Shown: piece after piece, positions 6,987 to 15,462 of the stretch | Layout: each line of letters begins with the position of its first letter | How positions within the stretch are numbered: the stretch's first letter is position 1 | DNA from: DATJXG01 sp035500455 | GTDB taxonomy: Bacteria > Acidobacteriota > Terriglobia > Terriglobales > Acidobacteriaceae | Assembly: GCA_035500455.1 (NCBI GenBank) | Contig: DATJXG010000451.1 | Coordinates: 1-24,380 of the forward strand | Length of the DNA: 24,380 bases | Direction: 5' to 3' | Position numbers and translations under genes: made by a program | The notes under the pieces: model-generated | Databases searched by the model: none | What the model saw: the letters and a program-made list of their open reading frames with translations, nothing else | What the model was told of the DNA's origin: nothing

Positions 6987-8516
6987 CTAGGGAAGCTTGA
7001 AATCAACCGTGGCCTGGGTTTCGATGGCCGATGGCTGGCCCTTGACGTAGTAGGCCTGATATTTCCACTGCCGCACCGCGTCGATGGCAGCTTTCACCAG
7101 GATGGCATTCCCGGAAATGACTTTTACGTCAGTGACGTTGCCGGCCTGATTCACGCTTATCTGCAGGTGGACGCTGCCTTCCAGGCGCATCTGCTTCGCC
7201 TGTTCCGGATAGACGGGTTGGACTTTCGTGGTGATCAGGGACTGCGAGACGTCCTCAGGGAGAACCGTGCCGGAAGGCTTCGCAGGAGCCGGTGCGGTAA
7301 CGGCGGACGGGGCCGGGCTCGCGGAATTGTTTGGCGTTGAGGCATCGGCGGCAGGTGGATTCGCAGCGGCCGGTGTCGCCACTGAGGCGTCAGGCGTTGT
7401 GCCGGCAGGGGCCGCCGCTGGGGCGGGAGCGGGAGCCTTCGCGGGTTTAGCCGGAGCCGAATGGGGCGGCTGATTCAAGAACGGCAAATTGATCTCGGGA
7501 TGATAGCGCATCCAGGCGTAGTACCCGCCAGCTGCCAGAGAAAGCACCAGGACAGCGGCGATCACGAAGTTCCTCTTGCTCTTCGCCGGATCGAAATGTT
7601 CCTCTTCCTCTTTCTTCTCCCGAATTCCCACCGAGGCGAAGCGTGCCTGCGTAGCCGTAGCCGATGCTGTCTTTGCAGCCGCAGTCGCTTTCGTTTCCGG
7701 TTCCTGCGAACTCTTTGATTTCGTTTCCGGTTTTGGTTCGAGTGCGGGAACATCCGCTTCGTCTGCGCCTTCTTTCACCGGGACAGGCACGATTGCCGTG
7801 CCTGTTGGGGGCAGAGCACTGGGATCTTCTTCCGGCGCCCATGCGGGTGCAGCTGCGGCGGCCGCGCCAGAGGCGTTGTGTAGTTCTACATGCTCTGGAA
7901 CCAACGCTTTCGGTTCATGAACGTCCTGCGCCTTGAAGCCCGGCCGATGTTCTGGCGCGAAAACGGGTGCGATGGCAAGAGCGACTCCGGGCTGGGGCGC
8001 ATCCTCCGGGGGCATGGGAATCAGCGACTCCTGCACCGTAGGATCTACAGGGCCCTGGAAGTGTGTCGCAAGCGAATCGGATCCGACCGCAGCCGCCTGC
8101 GCCAGCGACGGGCGCGAGGGAGGATGTGCTGCCGCCTTCTGAGCTTCCGCTTTGCGCAAGGCGGCGCGTGCCGTGCGCAGGGTGCTCTTCATCTGCTCTA
8201 CATTGACGGGCTTGGTAAGAATCAGGCTGGCGCCGATGCGGAAGGCATGCGCGATTGCGGCCTGCCCGGTGGTGATGGCTACCGCTACCGCGTCGCGGTT
8301 GGTTTCCGAGTTGCGCGCGCTCTTGAAAAGCAGGCTGGCGTTCTGTTCGTCATCGCAATCCACGATGATCAGGTCGAAGCGCTGCAGCATCAGGGTTTTG
8401 ACGGCGGCGAAGGGCTCACTGTCGGGCTCTACGCTAAAGTCCAATTCGTCAAGGACTTGCATAAGCACACGCGCAGTTTTCTCGTCGCTGTAAAACAATA
8501 GAGCCTGGTAGCTCAT
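6987..8516 (-). CDS. Receiver-like domain fused to a TonB C-terminal domain
   Basis: 509 residues in an unusual order. Residues 1-120 look like a CheY-type receiver: acidic D11/E12, phospho-acceptor position D53 (DLIIVDCDD), T82/T83 (AVAITTG) and K102 (LILTKP). A disordered Ala/Pro linker follows (about 125-310), then one membrane helix (316-336), a periplasmic Pro/Ala linker and a TonB_C domain (about 428-509, VQPVYPEQAKQMRLEGSVHL then GNVTDVKVISG). TonB domains carry proton-motive energy to outer membrane receptors, but single TonB_C domains in large envelope proteins often have other roles. The gene lies 94 bp upstream of murG in the same direction, where ftsW often lies. Both end domains are clear; the joint function is unknown. 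Confidence 0.85.
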   Translation of the reverse strand: MSYQALLFYSDEKTARVLMQVLDELDFSVEPDSEPFAAVKTLMLQRFDLIIVDCDDEQNASLLFKSARNSETNRDAVAVAITTGQAAIAHAFRIGASLILTKPVNVEQMKSTLRTARAALRKAEAQKAAAHPPSRPSLAQAAAVGSDSLATHFQGPVDPTVQESLIPMPPEDAPQPGVALAIAPVFAPEHRPGFKAQDVHEPKALVPEHVELHNASGAAAAAAPAWAPEEDPSALPPTGTAIVPVPVKEGADEADVPALEPKPETKSKSSQEPETKATAAAKTASATATQARFASVGIREKKEEEEHFDPAKSKRNFVIAAVLVLSLAAGGYYAWMRYHPEINLPFLNQPPHSAPAKPAKAPAPAPAAAPAGTTPDASVATPAAANPPAADASTPNNSASPAPSAVTAPAPAKPSGTVLPEDVSQSLITTKVQPVYPEQAKQMRLEGSVHLQISVNQAGNVTDVKVISGNAILVKAAIDAVRQWKYQAYYVKGQPSAIETQATVDFKLP

Positions 8517-8715
8517 ACCTGGCTCATCCTAGGTACGAAGGGCAGCCCCCAGCAAGTTACGGAGGTCATTGGAAATCGGCGGATTCCGAGCTTTCAGACC
8601 TCGGCCAACCCGGATCCGAGTCCCGAAGGGCAGTCGATCCGAATTACAAAACAGATTCTTTCGCAGCCATGCGCGAGGCGAGTGAGGCAAATAAACGAGC
8701 GGCTGAGCGCGGAAC

Positions 8716-9102
8716 TCAGGAACTCTTCACCTGGGGAGAGGAAAGCCAATCCAGGGCCTGCTTCATATCTCGAAACACGGACACTTGTTCTCCAACATCC
8801 GACAGCCCGCGAAATGCCTCGAACATCCGGGCAAGACCAAAGATACCCGGCTCGATTGCGATAATCGCGCGCCGCGAGGAAGGGGAGAAGAGAGATTCCT
8901 GAGCGATGCGTCGCATGTCATCAGGACTGGCGTTGAACTTGGTGGCCGCCGTAAGGTCGAGTAGCTGATCGAATGATGGGTCAAACTCAGGCCGCTTCTT
9001 CAGGCCAACGCAACACGCCAGGCCCTCTTCGCCAGTTAGAACTCCAGTTCCAGTTGTCACGATCAACCGACGCTGGGGATAGATCACAGACTCAAACGGC
9101 AT
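8716..9102 (-). CDS. STAS/SEC14-like small protein
   Basis: 128 residues of a soluble alpha/beta protein. The pattern MPFESVIYPQRRLIVTTGTG, then FDPSFDQLLDLTAATKF, SPSSRRAIIAIEPGIFGLARM and VFRDMKQALDWL matches what I recall of small STAS/SpoIIAA-like (SEC14-type) proteins common in Acidobacteria and other environmental bacteria, usually annotated hypothetical. The central PSFDQLLDL strand and C-terminal DMKQALDWL helix are the typical parts. No phospho-acceptor Ser in the SpoIIAA position could be confirmed. It is divergent from the membrane protein gene on the plus strand; a TATAAT on the minus strand lies about 60 nt upstream. Biochemical role unknown. Confidence 0.75.
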   Translation of the reverse strand: MPFESVIYPQRRLIVTTGTGVLTGEEGLACCVGLKKRPEFDPSFDQLLDLTAATKFNASPDDMRRIAQESLFSPSSRRAIIAIEPGIFGLARMFEAFRGLSDVGEQVSVFRDMKQALDWLSSPQVKSS

Positions 9103-9161
9103 AATTTGCCCCCAAGCAACCTATGTGCGAGCTACCAATTCCATGCCCAATTTTGAGGCGG

Positions 9162-9167
9162 ATTATA
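9162..9167 (-). promoter_or_regulatory. Candidate -10 element for the STAS-like gene
   Basis: The minus strand reads a perfect TATAAT here, 60 nt upstream of the start at 9102. A TTGCTT lies upstream with a long 19-nt spacer, so the -35 is doubtful. Confidence 0.4.
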
Positions 9168-9301
9168 TCGTAAGGTTGCCCGGCGGAAGCAAGTCCTTCG
9201 CCGTGGAGATCCATCGCGGATTTCCTCGGAACGGAGCAGGCGGCCGGCCAGTGCTGCCCCAAAACCGGCGGCAGCCTGGATCAAACCGTCGCTTGGCTAC
9301 A

Positions 9302-9922
9302 ATGGGGCACGTGCTTCCCCGGTGGCTAAAAATCGCCTGGACGATCTGGGTTCTGGTTTGGGCGCCACTCTATTGGCAACATTACGGCGCGCAGAATTTT
9401 CTCTACTTCTGCGATCTGGGAAATCTTCTCGTTGCCTGGGCGCTGTGGAGCGAGAGCCGCCTCATATTCTCCTGGCAGGCGGTGGGATTGCTTTTATTTC
9501 AAACACTCTTCGTCGTTGACTTAGCTTCCGCAGTACTGACCGGCGCGCATCCCATCGGCGGTACCGAATACATGTTCGATCCCAGCCTGCCACGGTTCTT
9601 GCGTTTGCTTAGCCTGTTTCATCTAGCCATGCCGCCGCTTTTGCTGTGGGCGATCTGGCGCCTGGGATATGACGAGCGTGGCTGGAAATACCAGACCGCG
9701 ATGGCCTGGATTGTGGTGCCCATCAACTACTTCTGGCGGCCGCAGTACGACGTCAACTGGGCGCGCGGCCCCTTCTTCCGCGAGCAGCATATGATCCCCG
9801 GATTGGCTTATCTGGCGATCTATCTTGTGGTGGTTCCCGCTATGGTGTATTGGCCCACACACCGGGTGTTGCGCTGGTGGGTAAAGCGGACGGCGCGCAG
9901 TGGAAGTTCCGCAGGCTCATAG
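9302..9922 (+). CDS. Multi-pass membrane protein, unknown function
   Basis: 206 residues from the ATG at 9302, with five or six predicted membrane helices. The frame is open further upstream to 9125, but that part is polar and unlike the rest. The first helix (WLKIAWTIWVLVWAPLYW) starts soon after this ATG, and a GTG at 9311 is another option. Striking conserved-looking segments are FLYFCDLGNLLVAWALW, AHPIGGTEYMFDPSLPRFLRLLSLFH and LWRxGYDERGW-type loop residues (IWRLGYDERGWKYQ). I have seen similar uncharacterised membrane proteins but know no function. TACAAT at 9298-9303 overlaps the ATG, so if it is a -10 the GTG at 9311 would be a leaderless start. Its stop is one base from the stop of the convergent metallopeptidase. 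Confidence 0.75.
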   Translation: MGHVLPRWLKIAWTIWVLVWAPLYWQHYGAQNFLYFCDLGNLLVAWALWSESRLIFSWQAVGLLLFQTLFVVDLASAVLTGAHPIGGTEYMFDPSLPRFLRLLSLFHLAMPPLLLWAIWRLGYDERGWKYQTAMAWIVVPINYFWRPQYDVNWARGPFFREQHMIPGLAYLAIYLVVVPAMVYWPTHRVLRWWVKRTARSGSSAGS

Positions 9923-9923
9923 C

Positions 9924-11963
9924 TCACTGGCCGAGTTGGGACAGGGCTCGCTTGGTCGCTTCCAGCAATGCCTCTGCCCCCACTCGCTGCCCAGTGGCAT
10001 GTTCCATCCACAAGTCTGGAGTTACGCGGCCCATTTTCACGATGCGCTCTACCTCCGGGCCGATCGCTCCCTTCTTGCGCATCTGTTCTTCGATCTGGAA
10101 AGCGATCAGGTGTCCCAGAGGATAGTCAGGTAGGTAAAGAAATGCCTCGATCATGTGGGAGTACACGCCCAGCAGGATTACGTCGCGCCGGTGGAAGAGC
10201 GGAGCGTGATAGAGGTTCCAAATTCCTTTCGCAATTTGCAGAGTGGCTTGTTTCAGTTCCGCGGGGGTGGCCTCGGGGTGGTCGTACATCCAGTGCCAGA
10301 CGGCCATGTCTACGAGCGCGACCCCGGCAATTTCGAAGGTGGCCCAGAAATCGTTCAAGGTGCTGAGCGCTTCGGTCTCGGCGTCCTGTTGGTGCAGGCC
10401 GAGCATCTCCAGATCGCGGCCCTGGAACACGAATGCCAGCGCCTCGGTGAATGCGGTGTTGGGGACGCCTTGCAGCAGGGTATGATCCACGTCGTTGAGC
10501 GAGAGCGTCTGCTCGACATTGTGTCCCAGTTCATGCATGGCCACGTTGAACCCTTTGTAGTTCATCCCCGCTTTGTCAATCCGCGTGCGCAGGTGGGCTT
10601 TGGCGGAACGCATGGCGGCTCCCATGGCGTGCCCGGCGCCTCGCCCCGGATCGACCACAATGTTGCCGGCGATGTACTGCGCCCGCTCGGGAGGGAAGCC
10701 GAGCTTCTCCAGGATGTTCGGCATGTCTTTCTGGTAAGCCGCGGCCTCCGGATATCTCTTGGCGACCATTTCATCGAGTTGGGGTTCGCTGTACTGGCTT
10801 CCCGGACGAAACCCGCTATACCAGATGTCGAACGGATCGAGAGGCCGTCCCAGCCGCGACTCGATCAATTTCGCAATCTGCGCCGCCTGCGGCGAAGTAA
10901 GCACCTGCACCAGCATGGCCTTGAACCGCTCTTCCGGGATTTCGCGGTCTTCTTCGAAACGGCGGGCGATGTGGGTGGGCGCGGTGGGCGAATAGGGATC
11001 AGCCTTTTTCACGGCGGCGAAGGTCTTCCACAGCACGGCATAGCGCGTATCCGGTTCACGTTCCTGCTTGACGTTGGGAGGAATGGGAGCGTCAGAATCG
11101 CGCTCCGCTGCAGGGTTGACTTCGTTGCTGAAGGGATTCCAATCGACGGCCGCATTATCGATCACTGCGGCCGGAATTGTTTGCGTAATAATGCGCTCCA
11201 TGACCTGCTGGATCACGCGCTGCTTGGCTAGGCCTTTTTCTTTGTCGGCGTAACTCGCTTTAATCTCATCGCGCAGATTCCAGTGGGACAGCAGGCGCAT
11301 CTTTGGCGGAAACAGGCGCTGCCCCTGCGAGTCGAGGAGGTGGTGCATCCAGATGTTGTACTCGGAGATGTAGCGGCCGGCTTCGGCGCCTGCCTGGCCG
11401 ATCGCCAGGTTCACTTCCGCCGGGATGCGCTTGGAAAAACGCTGGGCCAGGCGCGCCTCCGCCCACTGCCGGCGGCTCCATGCCGGGCCGTGCTGCAGGC
11501 GCTCCAGCAGCGTCGTCAATGGAAAATTCAGCAGGACGACGAAGGCCAGCTTGTTGTCGAAGAAATCGTCGGCGATATGCGCCGAGGGATCATAGCCGGC
11601 AAAAACTTCATCGAAGGGCAGAATCGGGCCCAGGTCAAGGTCGAGTTGCTGCCGGAACTCGCGGTTGATCTCGAGCATATGGCCGTCGAGTTGTTCCAGC
11701 AGCCGCTCAAAGCGCTCGAAAACGGTATCCAGCGCGGCCTGGCTGCCCGCGAAGTTGGCGCGCGCGAAGTCCTCGAAAGCGGCAGCATCGCCGTCTTCCG
11801 CGCGCCAGAACTGTGCAACCTGCGCCAGGCCCCGGTGAATGCGCGGGCGCTGCTCCTCTCCGTACTTTGCCGCCAGTTCCTGTTCCAGCCGGCGGACGCT
11901 GCCGCTGATCTCAGCAGACGGCGTGATCGCGGCCTGCGATTCCGTGATACTTACGGTAGGCAT
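9924..11963 (-). CDS. M3-like zinc metallopeptidase (gluzincin)
   Basis: 679-residue cytosolic protein without a signal peptide. The start at 11963 is supported by AGGAGAAT upstream at good spacing; the frame could extend 12 codons to 11999. The zinc site HELGH is at 477-481 in NVAMHELGHNVEQ, and the likely third ligand E507 is in TAFTEALAFVFQ, about 29 residues after the catalytic Glu (E478), a gluzincin pattern as in M3 oligopeptidases. The rest is mostly helical, as in that fold. M3 enzymes trim short peptides; whether this one does so is inference, since the long N-terminal half (1-400) lacks motifs I know. A TATACT on the minus strand at 12009-12014 may be its -10. Confidence 0.75.
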   Translation of the reverse strand: MPTVSITESQAAITPSAEISGSVRRLEQELAAKYGEEQRPRIHRGLAQVAQFWRAEDGDAAAFEDFARANFAGSQAALDTVFERFERLLEQLDGHMLEINREFRQQLDLDLGPILPFDEVFAGYDPSAHIADDFFDNKLAFVVLLNFPLTTLLERLQHGPAWSRRQWAEARLAQRFSKRIPAEVNLAIGQAGAEAGRYISEYNIWMHHLLDSQGQRLFPPKMRLLSHWNLRDEIKASYADKEKGLAKQRVIQQVMERIITQTIPAAVIDNAAVDWNPFSNEVNPAAERDSDAPIPPNVKQEREPDTRYAVLWKTFAAVKKADPYSPTAPTHIARRFEEDREIPEERFKAMLVQVLTSPQAAQIAKLIESRLGRPLDPFDIWYSGFRPGSQYSEPQLDEMVAKRYPEAAAYQKDMPNILEKLGFPPERAQYIAGNIVVDPGRGAGHAMGAAMRSAKAHLRTRIDKAGMNYKGFNVAMHELGHNVEQTLSLNDVDHTLLQGVPNTAFTEALAFVFQGRDLEMLGLHQQDAETEALSTLNDFWATFEIAGVALVDMAVWHWMYDHPEATPAELKQATLQIAKGIWNLYHAPLFHRRDVILLGVYSHMIEAFLYLPDYPLGHLIAFQIEEQMRKKGAIGPEVERIVKMGRVTPDLWMEHATGQRVGAEALLEATKRALSQLGQ

Positions 11964-12008
11964 GGCAAATTCTCCTGAAAGGGCGCGCGATGGCGCCATA
12001 ACCTCCCA

Positions 12009-12014
12009 GTATAG
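12009..12014 (-). promoter_or_regulatory. Possible -10 element for the metallopeptidase gene
   Basis: The minus strand reads TATACT about 46 nt upstream of the start at 11963, in the spacer after the histidine kinase gene. No convincing -35 was found at normal spacing. Confidence 0.3.
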
Positions 12015-12108
12015 CCGCAGCCAGTTGGCCGAGCCTGTGCCAGAGTGGTTGTATCGGGGGCGATTTGTATTAAACGGTTCAGACAGTGTGGTGGTCGAAT
12101 GTCATGTG

Positions 12109-15100
12109 TTACTGAGCTGAAGCTGTTTCCACCAAAGCGGAGGCCTTAGTCATGGGGATGCGGATATAGAAAGTTGTGCCTTTCCCCACTTCGCTCTCGA
12201 AGGTCAAACTGCCTCCGTGTTTTTCCACGACAATCGAACGGGCCAGAGCCAGACCTTGTCCGGTGCCCTTGCCTACGCCTTTGGTAGTGAAGAACGGCTC
12301 GAAGATTCGCATGCGGATCGCTTCCGGGATTCCGGCCCCGGTATCGCTGATGCTCACCACCGCAGAGTCGTCCTCGGTCCTGGTTTCCACCCGGATTCGC
12401 CCCCGCTTGCCGCTGTTCTTGACGACGTCGGTAATCGCATGCGCCGCGTTTACCAAAAGATTGAGAAACACCTGGTTGAGATCGCCGACATGGCAGATGA
12501 CGGGAGGAAGCTCGCCGAATGCGGTTTCCACGTCCGCAACGTAACGCAATTCGTTGCGGGCCACGATGATGGTGCTCTCGAGCGCGGCGTTCAGATCGGC
12601 TGCCGCCTTCTTTTGGTCGGAATCGACATGAGAAAAGGTCTTTAAGGCCTGCACGATGGTAGTAACCCGGTTCACGCCGTCCAGCGTCTGCTTTAGTGCC
12701 GCGGGAATTTCCCGGCGCACGTAGGACAACTCCGTCTTTTGCTCCGCGGCGGCAACCTCTTCCACAAGCTCTCTGGGCACCGGGCCTGTCCTGGCGGCCG
12801 CGTACAATTCGCTATATTTCTCGAAGAGGGGCTCAAGCTCCGCGAAGCTTTCGCTGAAGAAAAGCACGTTGTCGGCCACGAACTGAATGGGGGTATTGAT
12901 TTCGTGGGCGATGCCTGCGGCGAGGCTGCCCACCGCCTGCAGTTTCTGGCCGTGCCGCAGTTCCACCTCCATGCGGTTGTGCTCGGTGATGTCACGGGCG
13001 GCAACCAGGATGGCGGAGGTTCCGGTGAACTTCACTCGCTGGCAGTGGATTTCCACATCCAGCAGGCGTCCATCTTTGGTGCGATGTTTCCGCGGGACGG
13101 TGGGGAGGGTTTCATTCGCTGCTATCTGCAGGTTGTTCTGGATCTCCACTTGGGCTTCCTCTGGTGTCTGCGCGGGATTGAGATCCTCGACCGTCATGCC
13201 GAGGAATTCCTCCCGGCTGTAACCGTAATGCCGGAGGGCGGCATCGTTCACCTCCAGAAATTTCAGGCTGGTTGCGTCGTAGAGCCAGATGGGAACGGGA
13301 ATGGTGGCGAACATCTGGCGGAAGTGTTCCTCACTGGCGTGCAGGGCGTCGCGTGTGCGCACGCGCTTGATGAATTGCGCGATCTGCCCGGCGGCAGTGA
13401 CCACGCACTCGACTGCGGCGGGGGTCAGGGAAAGGCGGGCGAACATGGCCACTACCCCCACCATCTGCCCCTCAACCATCAGGGGGTGCCCGGCGAAGGA
13501 CGCCATTCCTTGGTGTGCAACCCACCGGCAGGTGTCCGCGTGAAGATCGCGCCGCGCGTCGTTGCTGAAAATGGGTTCACCAGACTGGGCGATGCGCTCG
13601 ACTTCATACCTGCCCGGCAAAGGTGAAACGCTTCCGTCCAATGGGCCGCAGTCGCCGGCTCGCACTTGCAGTTCTGGAACCGTACCGGCAGGCTTCAGTG
13701 TCCAGAACTGTGCTTCGGCAGCATCCAGATACTCCACAAACGCTGTGGCGCATTGCCGCAGCCCATCGCCCAGTTCACTGGCCTGAGTCAGCACTGAGCC
13801 TATGCGTGCGCCCAGCGAAGCCAACCGCACACTCTCGGCCAGTTCCGAGGTGCGCTCATGGACCAGACCCTCCAGTTCCTCTTGCGAGCGCAAAAGAACT
13901 TCTTCGGCCTTCTTCGAGTCGGTAATGTCTTCGGCAAGACCCACAATCTGTATCACCTTGCCCGCGTCGTCGAAGACTGGAAAGTAGCGGTTCCAAACCC
14001 AGCGAGCGTTGCCGTCACGTTTCAGCAGGCGAAATTCCGCCTCTCCGTGCAGCCCGCGCTCCTGGTTCTTCAGCATTTCATCCACTACGGCCCGGTCGTC
14101 GGGATGCACGGTTTCCGGCCAGGTGGCGGGAGTAGCATCCATTCCTTCGGAGGAGAATCCCCAGACTTTCTCCAGCGCCGGGCTGAGATAGCTGAATCTG
14201 GGGCTGTGAACTTCGCGCACCCAAAAAAGCTGGTGAATATTCTCGGCAATATGGCGGAATTGAGTGTCGCTCTGCTGCAGCGCCCGCAGCATGGAGTTTA
14301 TGGCTACGGCCAGCTGGCCGATTTCATCGGCCCCTCGGATCCACACCCGGTCGGAAAGGCTTTTGCGCTGGCCGATCTCGGCTACCTGCGCGCTCAGGCC
14401 GCTGAGGCGGCCCAGGATGCTGTAATGCAAGAGCAACCAGGTGCTCAGTCCGAAGGCCAGGCTTCCCAGGCACAGCGCCCCCAGGACATAGCGCAAACTG
14501 GAGATTCCACGCTGGAAGACGTCCCGCCTCACATCCACCTCTAACCTGAGGATGGGGCGGCCGTGAACGTCGCGGAGAGTGGAGTAGCCGGCTACCAGGT
14601 CACGGTTCAGCGGTTCCACCCGGACCGCGGCCTGATCACCGCCCATCCTCCGCTCCGGAAACTCCGACTCCCGGGCCCGGCCTGGAGCGGGAATAGCACC
14701 GATGGTAAGCGAGGACAGAGTTAGCCCCTTCAAACCTGCCACCAGATGCTCATCCAGGTTGCGGGTCATCACCAGCACCCCGCGCGACGGGCCCTTGCGC
14801 TCGCTGGTCAGAATCGGACAGGCCACGATCAGTGCCGGCCCCTCAGGCAGGCCGAGGATACCGGAGCGCGGGCTGGGTGCGCTCTGCACGCGTCGCACCC
14901 ACGGGTCGGAGATCAACACGGCGCGGGTTGCCAGGGGGAAATCCGTTTGTCGCTTGGCGATGAAGTCATAGCTCTTGGAAAAGACTTCCCTGCCGGTGGT
15001 GTCAATGAGGAGGACCGAGTTGATTCCCAGTCCCTGCAAAGCGCCGTTCTCAAACTCCCCGCGGATATTCTCCGGCTTCGGGTGCTCCATAAAGAAATAG

Positions 15101-15318
15101 GCGCGGTCCCAGGCAGCATAGTCGTTGGCGGTCGCGGCCAGGTCGGCGATGTTGTCGTTGAGGGCGCTCTGCACGCGATCGACTGCTTCGTAAGTTTCCT
15201 CCCGCTCAAGCTCCAGAAAGCTGCGCAGCAGCAAGACCCGGGCGGCAACGTAGAGGCCGGCCATCAGGCTCGCCACCGTCAGAAATACGATCGCCAACGT
15301 CTTCTGGCCCAGGCTCAT
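12109..15318 (-). CDS. Multi-domain sensor histidine kinase (CHASE4-like, HAMP, PAS, GAF, PAS, HisKA, HATPase)
   Basis: 1069 residues. The order is: membrane helix 1 (about 8-30); a periplasmic sensor region (about 35-270) with the CHASE4-like NDYAAWDRAYFF; helix 2 (about 277-299); HAMP (about 300-350); PAS with PAC (about 352-468, ending LAEDITDSKKAEE); coiled coil (470-495); GAF-like (about 500-650); PAS (about 660-780, ending ARDITEHNRME); HisKA with H805 in AGIAHEINTP; and HATPase with N-box NQVFLNLLVNAAHA (948-961), DTGAGIP (992-998), FEPFFTTK (1006-1013) and GTGQGLAL (1018-1025). All catalytic motifs are intact. No receiver domain is attached and no response regulator gene is adjacent, so its partner is unknown. 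It follows lpdA by 144 bp in the same direction and may be partly co-transcribed with the PDH genes. Confidence 0.93.
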   Translation of the reverse strand: MSLGQKTLAIVFLTVASLMAGLYVAARVLLLRSFLELEREETYEAVDRVQSALNDNIADLAATANDYAAWDRAYFFMEHPKPENIRGEFENGALQGLGINSVLLIDTTGREVFSKSYDFIAKRQTDFPLATRAVLISDPWVRRVQSAPSPRSGILGLPEGPALIVACPILTSERKGPSRGVLVMTRNLDEHLVAGLKGLTLSSLTIGAIPAPGRARESEFPERRMGGDQAAVRVEPLNRDLVAGYSTLRDVHGRPILRLEVDVRRDVFQRGISSLRYVLGALCLGSLAFGLSTWLLLHYSILGRLSGLSAQVAEIGQRKSLSDRVWIRGADEIGQLAVAINSMLRALQQSDTQFRHIAENIHQLFWVREVHSPRFSYLSPALEKVWGFSSEGMDATPATWPETVHPDDRAVVDEMLKNQERGLHGEAEFRLLKRDGNARWVWNRYFPVFDDAGKVIQIVGLAEDITDSKKAEEVLLRSQEELEGLVHERTSELAESVRLASLGARIGSVLTQASELGDGLRQCATAFVEYLDAAEAQFWTLKPAGTVPELQVRAGDCGPLDGSVSPLPGRYEVERIAQSGEPIFSNDARRDLHADTCRWVAHQGMASFAGHPLMVEGQMVGVVAMFARLSLTPAAVECVVTAAGQIAQFIKRVRTRDALHASEEHFRQMFATIPVPIWLYDATSLKFLEVNDAALRHYGYSREEFLGMTVEDLNPAQTPEEAQVEIQNNLQIAANETLPTVPRKHRTKDGRLLDVEIHCQRVKFTGTSAILVAARDITEHNRMEVELRHGQKLQAVGSLAAGIAHEINTPIQFVADNVLFFSESFAELEPLFEKYSELYAAARTGPVPRELVEEVAAAEQKTELSYVRREIPAALKQTLDGVNRVTTIVQALKTFSHVDSDQKKAAADLNAALESTIIVARNELRYVADVETAFGELPPVICHVGDLNQVFLNLLVNAAHAITDVVKNSGKRGRIRVETRTEDDSAVVSISDTGAGIPEAIRMRIFEPFFTTKGVGKGTGQGLALARSIVVEKHGGSLTFESEVGKGTTFYIRIPMTKASALVETASAQ

Positions 15319-15462
15319 GGTTCGGTTTTCGCCTCGGAGTCACTCTTTCGCGCACGGGCAGTCGCGCCACGATGCACTTTCAGGAGGATATCGGGTGGGC
15401 GAGGGGAAAACTTTACCAGGCGCAGGCGGCGTTTAATCCATAAGTACGCGGGAAATAGAGGG

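Noticed and set aside
8600..8640. Segment resembling a tRNA T-loop (CGGATCCGAGTCCCG)
   Set aside because: No matching acceptor stem, anticodon arm or D-loop could be built around it.
10155..11231. 358-codon plus-strand open frame opposite the metallopeptidase
   Set aside because: Antisense to a well-supported gene with a good ribosome-binding site; the composition is His/Gly/Arg-rich as expected of a shadow frame.
11990..12050. Sigma54-like TGGCAC upstream of the metallopeptidase
   Set aside because: The -12 TTGC part is missing at the required distance.
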